DNA of 51,913 nucleotides from JBOICV01 sp050740255 (GTDB lineage: Bacteria > Pseudomonadota > Gammaproteobacteria > Nevskiales > JBOICV01), in contig JBOICV010000073.1 of NCBI GenBank assembly GCA_050740255.1, positions 1 through 51,913 on the forward strand, given 5' to 3'. Made by a program: the position numbers and the translations under genes. Of this stretch, positions 6,771 through 14,900 are shown in pieces. The notes under the pieces are model-generated. The model did no database searches and was not told the DNA's origin. It saw nothing but the letters and a program-made list of their open reading frames with translations. How positions within the stretch are numbered: position 1 is the stretch's first letter; the number at the start of each line of letters is the position of its first letter.

Positions 6771-7919
6771 ATGACTGCCCTCCCGCCCTTGAAAAACCTG
6801 CTGAGCGACTTGATCGCGCTACCGTCGGTCAGTTGCGCCGATCCCCGGCTGGACATGAGCAACCGCCCGCTAGCCGGGCGGCTGGCGGGTTGGCTCTCCG
6901 ATCTGGGTTTCCACTGTGAGCTGCTTCCTGTTGATAATCAATCGGATAAGTGCAATCTGCTGGCGACCCTGGGCCGCGGTGTTGGTGGGTTGGTGCTGTC
7001 AGGTCATCTCGACACCGTGCCTTACGACGAAGGCGCTTGGCGCAGCGACCCGTTCCGCCTGACCGAGCGCGACGGCCGGATGTACGGCCTCGGCACGGCC
7101 GATATGAAAAGTTTCCTGGCGCTGGCGGTCGAGGCCGCCAAGGAGTTCACCGGGCGCAAGCTGCGCGAGCCGCTGATTGTGCTGGGTACGGCCGACGAAG
7201 AAAGCAGCATGGCAGGCGCATTGGCGCTGGCCAAGGCGGGCATTCCAAAGGCGCGCCATGCGGTGATCGGCGAACCCACCGGCCTGAAACCGGTCCGCGC
7301 GCACAAAGGAATTTTCACCGAGCGGATTATTGTGCGCGGGCGCGCCGGTCATTCCAGTAATCCGGCGCTGGGCGCGAATGCGATCGAGGGCATGCAGCGA
7401 GTACTGACCGCGCTCGGCGCGTTGCGCGATGCCTTACCGGCGCGCGCCAAGGATAAGGCTTATATCGTGCCGCATAGCACGCTGAATCTGGGCTGCATAC
7501 ACGGCGGCGACAGTCCCAACCGGATTCCTGCGAGTTGCGTGCTCGACGTGGATCTGCGTTTCGTGCCGGGGCTGGAGCTGGAGAGCTTGCGCGCGGAGCT
7601 GCACGAACGTGTGAGTCAGGCGCTGGCCGGCACGGATTTCCCGGTTGAGTTTGAACCGCTGTTTGTCGGCACGCCCCCGCTCGCCACTGCTGCGGACGCC
7701 GCCATCGTGCGTGCGGCGGAGGAACTGACCGGACACGCAGCTGGCGCGGTGGACTTTGCGACCGAAGGCGCTTTATTCAACCAGATCGGCATGCAGACGG
7801 TGATACTCGGCCCGGGCGACATCGAGAACGCGCATCAACCCGATGAGTATCTGGAACTGTCCCGCCTGACGCCGACGGTGGAACTGCTGCGCGGTCTGAT
7901 CGCGCGTTTTTGCCTCTAG
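6771..7919 (+). CDS. argE: Acetylornithine deacetylase ArgE
   Basis: A 382-residue M20-family hydrolase that converts N-acetylornithine to ornithine plus acetate in the linear arginine pathway. Visible metal-site motifs are SGHLDTVPYDEGAW (His and the catalytic Asp), GTADMKSF (bridging Asp) and the catalytic pair in TADEESSMAG, followed by the dimerisation lid domain with RAGHSSNPALGANAIEG. Its length is the same as in E. coli (383). argA follows 44 bases downstream on the same strand, an association that supports ArgE over the related DapE. Confidence 0.94.
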   Translation: MTALPPLKNLLSDLIALPSVSCADPRLDMSNRPLAGRLAGWLSDLGFHCELLPVDNQSDKCNLLATLGRGVGGLVLSGHLDTVPYDEGAWRSDPFRLTERDGRMYGLGTADMKSFLALAVEAAKEFTGRKLREPLIVLGTADEESSMAGALALAKAGIPKARHAVIGEPTGLKPVRAHKGIFTERIIVRGRAGHSSNPALGANAIEGMQRVLTALGALRDALPARAKDKAYIVPHSTLNLGCIHGGDSPNRIPASCVLDVDLRFVPGLELESLRAELHERVSQALAGTDFPVEFEPLFVGTPPLATAADAAIVRAAEELTGHAAGAVDFATEGALFNQIGMQTVILGPGDIENAHQPDEYLELSRLTPTVELLRGLIARFCL

Positions 7920-7963
7920 TGTCCGCGAGCCGCATAATCCGCGCAGCTTGAGGAGGGGCAGGC

Positions 7964-9265
7964 ATGACTCCAGAGGCTTTTTTGCAGGTTTTGCGCGGCT
8001 CGGCGCCGTATATTCACGCGCACCGCGGCCGCACTTTCGTCATCGCCTTCGGCGGCGAGGCGGCGTTGCGCCCGAATTTCAAAAGCCTGATTTACGACAT
8101 CGCGCTGCTGCACAGCCTGGGCGTGAAGCTGGTGCTGGTGCATGGCGCCCGCCCGCAGATCGAAGCCAGACTTGCGAAAGCCCAGCTCAGTACCCGCTTC
8201 GTCAACGGTCTGCGCGTGACCGACGCACCCGCGCTGGAATGCGTGAAAGATGCGGCCGGCAACCTGCGTCTGGAGATCGAGGCATTGCTGTCCACCAGCC
8301 TCGCTTCCACACCGATGGCGGGGGCCAAGCTCGATGTCGCCAGCGGCAACCTGGTCGTGGCGAAACCGGTCGGCGTGTGCGACGGTGTGGACCATCTGCA
8401 TACCGGCGAGGTGCGCAAAATCGACGTCGAAGCGCTGCGTACGGTGCTGGAGCGCGGTGCGATTGCGCTGCTCTCTCCGGTGGGCTACTCGCCGACCGGC
8501 GAAATCTTCAATCTCAGATACGAGGACGTAGCTACGGCGACCGCCTGCGCGCTGGGCGCCGACAAACTGCTATTCCTGCATGAGGGCAAACGCCTGCATC
8601 AGCGTCTGCGCGACGCCGCACCGCAACTCAAACTGGCCGAGGTACGGCAACTGCTGGCCCAGGCCGACGCGCTCAGCGCGCAACTGCTGCGGGCTGCGGC
8701 CGAAGCCTGCGCGCAAGGTGTGCCGCGCGTGCACATGGTCAGTTTCGAGGAAGACGGCGCGCTGCTGCAGGAGCTGTACAGCCGCGACGGCGCTGGCACC
8801 ATGCTGGCCGCGGAAAGCTATGACCGGCTGCGCCCCGCGATCATCGACGACGTCGGCGGTTTGCTGGCGCTGATTGAGCCGCTGGAGCAGTCCGGCGTGC
8901 TGGTGCCGCGCTCGCGCGAACAGCTCGAACTGGATATCGAACGTTTCTTCGTGATGGAGCGCGACGGCCTGATCACCGCCTGCTGCGCGCTGATTCCCTA
9001 TCTGCAGGAAAAGCTGGGTGAGCTGGCCTGCGTGGCGGTGCACCCCGGCTATCGCAAGCAGGGCCGCGCCAATGCGCTACTGGAAGCGATCGAAAAGCAG
9101 GCGCGCATGGCCGGGCTGAAACGGTTGTTTGTGCTGACCACGCACGCACCGCACTGGTTTGTGGAACGCGATTTCACCGCCGCCAGCCTGGATGAGCTGC
9201 CGGTGCCGCGGCAGCAGCTGTACAACTTTCAGCGCAACTCAAAGGTTTTGGTTAAGGCCTTATAA
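7964..9265 (+). CDS. argA: Amino-acid N-acetyltransferase ArgA (N-acetylglutamate synthase)
   Basis: A 433-residue two-domain enzyme making N-acetylglutamate from glutamate and acetyl-CoA, the first step of arginine synthesis. Residues 1 to about 290 form an amino-acid-kinase fold, with FVIAFGGEAAL, LVLVHGARPQIE, and LLSPVGYSPTGEIFNL. Residues about 295-433 form a GNAT acetyltransferase domain with the acetyl-CoA loop HPGYRKQGRANALLEAIE. A strong Shine-Dalgarno sequence (GAGGAGG) precedes the ATG. In this ArgA class the kinase-like domain binds arginine for feedback inhibition. The stop codon lies four bases before the bioA GTG start. Confidence 0.95.
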   Translation: MTPEAFLQVLRGSAPYIHAHRGRTFVIAFGGEAALRPNFKSLIYDIALLHSLGVKLVLVHGARPQIEARLAKAQLSTRFVNGLRVTDAPALECVKDAAGNLRLEIEALLSTSLASTPMAGAKLDVASGNLVVAKPVGVCDGVDHLHTGEVRKIDVEALRTVLERGAIALLSPVGYSPTGEIFNLRYEDVATATACALGADKLLFLHEGKRLHQRLRDAAPQLKLAEVRQLLAQADALSAQLLRAAAEACAQGVPRVHMVSFEEDGALLQELYSRDGAGTMLAAESYDRLRPAIIDDVGGLLALIEPLEQSGVLVPRSREQLELDIERFFVMERDGLITACCALIPYLQEKLGELACVAVHPGYRKQGRANALLEAIEKQARMAGLKRLFVLTTHAPHWFVERDFTAASLDELPVPRQQLYNFQRNSKVLVKAL

Positions 9266-9269
9266 GCCT

Positions 9270-10628
9270 GTGTCCAACGCCGAACTCGCCCGCCGCGATC
9301 TGGCGCACGTCTGGCATCCGTGCACGCAGATGCATGATCACGAATGGTTGCCGCTGATTCCCATCCGGCGCGCCGAAGGCGTCTGGCTCGAGGACTACGA
9401 CGGGCGCCGCTATCTCGATGCGATCAGTTCCTGGTGGACTAATTTATTCGGCCATCGCCACCCGCACGTGGTCGCGGCGCTCAAGGCCCAGCTCGACGAG
9501 CTCGACCACGTGCTCCTGGCTGGCTTCACCCATGAACCGGCGATACGCCTGGCGGAAAAGCTGTGCGCCCTGGCGCCAGCCGGCCTGAACAAGTGCTTTT
9601 ATGCCGATAACGGTTCAGCCGCGGTCGAAGTCGCGCTCAAGCTGAGTTTCCACTACTGGCGGAATCTGGGTCAGTCCAAAACCAGGTTCATCACGCTCAG
9701 CAATAGCTATCACGGCGAAACTCTCGGCGCGCTCGCGGTCGGCGACGTAACGCTGTACAAGCAAATTTACGCGCCGCTCTTGATGCAAAGCATCACCGTC
9801 CCGTCGCCGGATTGCTACGAATGCGCGCCGGGTCAGACCTGGGAGGACCATAGCCGCGCGCAGTTTGCGCATATCGAAGCCGCGCTGGAGCGGCACGCAC
9901 GCGAAACCTGCGCGGTGATTGTCGAGCCGCTGGTGCAATGCGCCGGCGGCATGCGCATGTATCACCCCGTTTACCTGAGTCTGTTGCGCGATGCCTGCGA
10001 CCGTTATGGGGTGCATCTGATTGCGGATGAGATCGCGGTTGGCTTCGGCCGCAGCGGCAGCCTGTTCGCCTGCAATCAGGCCGATGACGGGCGCGGCATC
10101 ACGCCCGACTTCATGTGTCTGTCCAAGGGCTTGACCGGCGGGTTTCTGCCCTTGTCCGCAGTTCTCACGCGCGATGTGATTTATCAGGCCTTTTACGCTG
10201 ACTACGCGACCGACAAGGCTTTTCTGCACTCGCACAGCTATACCGGCAATCCGCTCGCCTGCCGCGCCGCGCTGGCGACGCTGGAGCTGTTGGCACAAAG
10301 CGAGGTGCTGAGCCACAACCGGCGGCTCGCGCGTCTCATGGGAGACAGCGTGCTGGATTTGCATGAGCACCCGCATGTGGGCGAAGTGCGGCAGACCGGC
10401 ATGATTCTCGCTATCGAGCTGGTCCAGAAGAAAGTGCCGCGCCAGCCCTATCCCTGGCAGGAGCGGCGCGGCTTGCGCGTCTATCAGCACGCCTTGACGC
10501 AGGGTGTGCTGCTGCGCCCGCTGGGCGATGTGATTTACTTCATGCCGCCCTACGTCATCAACGCGGACGAAATTCGCTTGCTGGCACGCGTAGCCCGTGA
10601 AGGCATAGCAATCGCCACACGCGACTGA
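9270..10628 (+). CDS. bioA: Adenosylmethionine-8-amino-7-oxononanoate aminotransferase BioA
   Basis: A PLP-dependent class III aminotransferase (452 residues) that makes 7,8-diaminopelargonate using S-adenosylmethionine as amino donor, in biotin synthesis. Diagnostic features are HVWHPCTQM near the N-terminus, SSWWTNLFGHRHP, the PLP aspartate in LIADEIAVGFGRSG and the Schiff-base lysine K286 in LSKGLTGGFLPLS. I chose GTG at 9270 because an upstream in-frame ATG would place the start inside argA, and VSNAELARRDLAHVWHP matches the family N-terminus. Other biotin genes are not in the window. rsmE follows after nine bases, an adjacency also known from pseudomonads. Confidence 0.95.
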   Translation: MSNAELARRDLAHVWHPCTQMHDHEWLPLIPIRRAEGVWLEDYDGRRYLDAISSWWTNLFGHRHPHVVAALKAQLDELDHVLLAGFTHEPAIRLAEKLCALAPAGLNKCFYADNGSAAVEVALKLSFHYWRNLGQSKTRFITLSNSYHGETLGALAVGDVTLYKQIYAPLLMQSITVPSPDCYECAPGQTWEDHSRAQFAHIEAALERHARETCAVIVEPLVQCAGGMRMYHPVYLSLLRDACDRYGVHLIADEIAVGFGRSGSLFACNQADDGRGITPDFMCLSKGLTGGFLPLSAVLTRDVIYQAFYADYATDKAFLHSHSYTGNPLACRAALATLELLAQSEVLSHNRRLARLMGDSVLDLHEHPHVGEVRQTGMILAIELVQKKVPRQPYPWQERRGLRVYQHALTQGVLLRPLGDVIYFMPPYVINADEIRLLARVAREGIAIATRD

Positions 10629-10637
10629 CTACCCCGC

Positions 10638-11363
10638 ATGAAGCACGTTCCGCGTATTTTCCTGTACGAACCGCTGGCCGACGGCTCAGAGCTAGTACTC
10701 AAAGACGAAACCGCGCATCACCTGCTGAACGTGCTGCGCGTTGAACTCGGTGCGGCGCTTACCGTATTCAATGGTGAAGGTGGCGAGTACGCCGCAAACG
10801 TAACGCAGCTCGGCAAGCGCGACCTGGCAGTACGTATCGGCCGCCACCAGGCAACGCAGCGGGAATCCCCGCTCAAGGTGACGCTGGCGCAGGCGCTTAG
10901 CCGCGGCGAACGCATGGACTACGCGATTCAGAAGGCGGTGGAGCTGGGAGTGGCTTCGATTCAGCCCTTGATCACGCAACACAGTCTGCGGCTGGAGCAA
11001 GACCGTGCGCTAAAGAAGATCACACACTGGCAGGCGGTAGCACAGAGCGCGGCCGAACAATGCGGCCGTGACCGGGTGCCGTCAGTGCAGCCTGTATGCG
11101 CGCTCTCGGCTTGGGCGCCAGGCGTCGACGCGGAACGCAAGCTCATGCTCGATCCGCAGGGCGCAGCTTTGAAGTCCCTGGCACCGGCGCGCAGCGTTAC
11201 GCTGTTGGTGGGTCCCGAGGGCGGTCTTGGCCCGGACGACTTGCAGCTCTGCGAAGCTAGCGGTTTTCAGCGTGTCGCTCTGGGCCCGCGGATTCTGCGT
11301 ACCGAAACCGCCGGCGCGGGAGCACTCGCCGCGCTACAGACGCTCTGGGGCGACCTCGGTTAA
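10638..11363 (+). CDS. rsmE: 16S rRNA (uracil-1498-N3)-methyltransferase RsmE
   Basis: A 241-residue SPOUT-class methyltransferase that modifies U1498 of 16S rRNA. The N-terminal PUA-like domain (about 1-70, with HHLLNVLRVELG) is followed by the trefoil-knot methyltransferase domain with LLVGPEGGLGPDDL and RILRTETAGAGALAAL, which bind S-adenosylmethionine. Length and motifs match the family (E. coli 243). The gene closes a plus-strand run argE-argA-bioA-rsmE and faces chpC across a short repeat hairpin. Confidence 0.96.
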   Translation: MKHVPRIFLYEPLADGSELVLKDETAHHLLNVLRVELGAALTVFNGEGGEYAANVTQLGKRDLAVRIGRHQATQRESPLKVTLAQALSRGERMDYAIQKAVELGVASIQPLITQHSLRLEQDRALKKITHWQAVAQSAAEQCGRDRVPSVQPVCALSAWAPGVDAERKLMLDPQGAALKSLAPARSVTLLVGPEGGLGPDDLQLCEASGFQRVALGPRILRTETAGAGALAALQTLWGDLG

Positions 11364-11365
11364 CG

Positions 11366-11409
11366 TAAGCCGGCGGGTTACGGCGCGTTGCGCCTAACCC
11401 GCCCTACAA
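11366..11409. repeat. GGCGGGTTA-GGCGC hairpin repeat between convergent genes
   Basis: The sequence GGCGGGTTACGGCGCGTTGC, continuing to GCCTAACCCGCCCTACAA, folds into a long stem (11372-11403) with a tiny GTT loop. This GTAGGGCGGGTTAGGCGCAA-type element is a widely dispersed intergenic palindrome in Proteobacteria. Lying 3 bases after rsmE and just before the chpC stop, it may act as a bidirectional terminator or mRNA end stabiliser. Confidence 0.75.
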
Positions 11410-11411
11410 CG

Positions 11412-11912
11412 CTATTTTGCGGGTTCCCAGCCGGGAAGACTGGACGCCAACGCCGCCTGGCGCGCGTCGTCGAGACGTTCCTCGATGGCTTCCAGGTCGG
11501 GCACCATCGCCGAGATATTGGCAATCCTGACCCGCGCGAGTACGAACTCGGCCGGATCTACCGCGGTGAGTTCCGCCGGCTGCAGCGCCACCGCGTTAAC
11601 CGGCGCCAGATGCGGCTGCCCCTGACAGACCAGCGCCATCCCGACGCCGCCGGCTGGCGTGCGCACCACCACCAGCCGCGTGCGGGAACTACGCGGCGGA
11701 ATAGGCCGGCCGCAAACACCTTCCAGTGACACGATCGGCAGCTCGCGTCCGCTCCAGCGCTTTACGCCGATGTACCAATTGGGTGCGCCGGCCGCCAGCT
11801 CAATGCGCTCCATGTTCAGCACCTCGCCCACCGCCACCGCCGGCAGCAGCGCGCGGTCGCCGTCGAGGGGCAATAGCTGGGCATAGTGCTCACGCGTGCT
11901 GGTGGTCGTCAT
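11412..11912 (-). CDS. chpC: CheW-like protein ChpC
   Basis: This 166-residue single-domain CheW-family protein carries VAVGEVLNMERIE, NWYIGVKRWSGRELPIVSLEG and a GMALVCQGQPHLAPV segment, which are elements of the CheW beta-barrel. In Pseudomonas ChpC is an accessory adaptor linking additional receptors to the ChpA kinase. The start overlaps the chpA stop (ATGA), so it is the last gene of the pil-chp operon. No chpB methylesterase gene lies between chpA and chpC, unlike P. aeruginosa. Function is assigned by domain and position. Confidence 0.88.
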   Translation of the reverse strand: MTTTSTREHYAQLLPLDGDRALLPAVAVGEVLNMERIELAAGAPNWYIGVKRWSGRELPIVSLEGVCGRPIPPRSSRTRLVVVRTPAGGVGMALVCQGQPHLAPVNAVALQPAELTAVDPAEFVLARVRIANISAMVPDLEAIEERLDDARQAALASSLPGWEPAK

Positions 11913-14900
11913 GAGGATTGTGCCGCCTTTTGTTTGCGCTCTTTCAGCAGATTTTCGATGGTGCTGAGCAGTTCGTCTTCCTGATAGGGCTTGATCAGGT
12001 AGCGGTCCACGCCAATTTGCGCGGCGCGCGCGCGGTGTTTTTCGCCGCTGCGCGAGGTGATCATGATGATCGGTAATTTGCGCAAGGCTTCCACTTCGCT
12101 GCCGCGGATGTAGGTCGCCAACTCGAAGCCGTCGATACGCGGCATCTCGATATCGAGCAGCAGCACGTCCGGCGGATCGGTCTGCAAACGCGGCAATGCG
12201 TCCATGCCATCTTTGGCAGTGTCAACGCGATAACCGTGACGCGAGAGGAAACGTTCGGTGACGCGGCGGATGGTGATCGAATCGTCCACCACCATGACCA
12301 TCGGCCGGCGGTCTTCCACCGTTTCCACGACCGCCGGCGCCCGTTCGTCCGGCACGCCATCCAATACCACTGCGCGGCGCTGCTGCGTCTGCAGCACCAG
12401 CGCCGCGATATCCAGAATCACGATCACGCGGCCGTCCGCCAGGATGGTGGCGCCGCTGACGCCGGACACGGCGCTGACCTGCGGTCCGACGGGTTTGACC
12501 ACGATCTCGCGGCTGCCCTGAATGGCGTCCACGACCAGCGCGGTCTGACGTTCGCCGGCGCGAATCAGCAGCATCGGCAGATTCTTGCGCTCGTCCTCAT
12601 CCTGTCTGGCGGAAACATCGAGCAAGTCGCCCATGTATTGCGCGTGGTATTCGCGCCCGCCGTAGACCACGGGTGGCCCGTCCGCCGCCAGATGGCGCGG
12701 CAGCTCGGCGCGGGCAATACGATCGATGCCATCAATACTCGCCATCGGCAGGGCATACAACTCGTTGCCGACGGCGACCAGCAGCGCCTGGGTCACCGCC
12801 AGCGACACGGGGATGCGGATGATGAAACGCGCGCCCCGGCCGATCACGGAATCCACCGTGACGCTGCCGCCAAGCTGCTTGATCTCGGCCAGCACCACGT
12901 CCATGCCGACGCCGCGGCCGGCGATCTGGGTTAACTGTTGGGCCGTGGAGAAACCGGGGGCGAAGATCAGCATCTTGAGTTCGTCGCCGGTGAGCTGGGT
13001 CTCCGCGCGAATCATGCCGCGGGCGATGGCGGTACGGCGAATGGCCTCGAGATCCAGGCCGCGGCCGTCGTCACTCACCTCGACCACCAACTGCGCGCCA
13101 TCGCGCCACAGCTTGACGCCGATCTGGCCCTGCTCCGTCTTGCCACCGGCGGTACGCACGGCCGGCAGCTCGATGCCGTGGAACACCGCGTTACGCAGCA
13201 AGTGCTCGAGCGGGCCGATCAGGCGCTCCAGCACGTTGCGATCGAGTTCGCTTTCCACACCGATGAAATCCAGCTGCGCCAGCTTGCCGGTTTCCTGACA
13301 GATCTGTCGCACGATGCGCGCCAACCGCTGCGCCTGGCGCGAGAACGGCACCAGCAGCGAATCCATCAGGCCGCGTTGCAGGCTGGTGGAGATGCGGCCC
13401 TGCTGCAATAGCAAGGTGTCGGTAGAGCTGCTGATGTCCTCCATCAGGCCGTGCAGGCTGGCCAGGTCGGAGGCGCTCTCGTTGAGCGCGCGGGTCAGTT
13501 CGTTGATACGGGTGTAGCGGTCCATCTCCAGCGGATCGAAGTCTTCGCCGTACTTGCCCGATTCCGCCTGCAAGCGCTCGCGCGCGGCCTGCACCTGGGC
13601 CTCGCCTTCCAGATCGAGTTGCCGCAGTTGTTCACGCATACGCGCGACGGCCACCGTTACCTCGCGCAATTGATTTTCCAGATCGGTCTGGCCCTGTTCC
13701 AGGCGGCCGCGATAAAGGCTGATCTCGCCGGCCTCGTTGAGCATCTTCTCCAACGCGGCAACCGGCAGGCGCGCGGTCTCAGCCGCGGTGATGCCTTCGG
13801 TCTGCGCGGCCTCCGGCTGCCACAGCAAGCTGCTGGCCCACGGTGAAGCGAGCGCTGGTGCCGCGGTAGCAGCGGGCGGCGGGATAACTGGCTGAGGCGC
13901 CGGCCGTGATGTCACCGTCACGGCGGCTGGCGCAGAGGCTGCCGGTGGTGGCGCAACGATGATCGGCGCGACCGGTGGCGGGGGCGGAGCCACAAACACC
14001 GGCGCAACCGGAGTCGGGGGTGGGGGCGGCGCTACAACCACCGGCGTCGCCGGGGGCGGTGGCGCCACAAACACTGGCGGCGGTGGCGCGGCAATAGTCA
14101 CCGGTGGCAACATCGGCGCAGCTCGCGGCGAGACTGGCGGCGCAACGGCGGCCGGCGGCGGCTTGGCCGGCCCCTTGTGCAGGGTTTCCACCATCTTGTG
14201 CATGCCATCGGCAAGATTGCGCAACTCACCGAGTGCGAGTGGGCCCGGTGGACGGCCGGTGTTGACCAGCGCCGTAATGCGGTCTTCCATGATGTGGCTG
14301 GCATCGCTGAGCGGCCCGGCGCCCGCGGTGCGCGCGCTGCCCTTTAGCGTGTGCAGCAGGCGCAGCAACTCAGCGGCCGGCGCGAGTACCGCCGGCACCC
14401 GTTCCCAGCGGTCCAACTGGCTGTCCACCGCGTCCACCAGCTCCACGGCTTCTTCCAGGAAAATTTCCAGCAGCTCAGTTTCCACCATCGCCGGCGTGAA
14501 TGAGGGCGGCGCAGCCGCTGGTGCCCTCGGCGCATCGAGCCGGATTTCCTGCGTGGTTTCCTCGACCGCCGGAATGATGATTTGCTCGGGCTCGGCGGCA
14601 CGCGCCGCTGCCTCCGCACGCAACTGCGCCATCACGTCCTGTACTTCAAACTCTGGCAGTGCGCCCAATTCCTCAACCGGTGGTACGGGTGGTGGTGGGG
14701 CTGGCGCAGTTGGCGGCACGGGCGCTGCCGCGCCCGGTGCGGCCATCTCGTCCAGATGCGATTCCGGCAGGCTTTCCAGTTCGAGCAGGCGCCGTAGCAA
14801 CGCGCGGTTATCCGGCGAACGCACGCCGTGACGGATGCGGTCCAGCAAGTCGTACAGGCCATCGACGATTTCCTTGAAGCTGCTGATCTGCGCCGCCGGC

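Noticed and set aside
6771..7919. ArgE annotated as succinyl-diaminopimelate desuccinylase (DapE)
   Set aside because: Both are M20 peptidases, but the adjacency to argA and the whole-length pattern favour ArgE.
9159..9269. An upstream ATG that would extend BioA by 37 residues
   Set aside because: The extension lies inside argA in another frame and has no similarity to BioA. The GTG at 9270 directly precedes the conserved N-terminus.
9615..10490. A 291-codon minus-strand frame inside bioA
   Set aside because: Antisense shadow in a GC-rich gene, with no recognisable domain.
13959..14831. A 290-codon plus-strand frame rich in Gly, Ala and Thr, resembling a glycine-rich surface protein
   Set aside because: It is the exact antisense of the proline/alanine-rich hinge of chpA. 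The Gly-rich composition follows from the complement of CCN/GCN codons, and there is no independent ribosome binding site or signal peptide.
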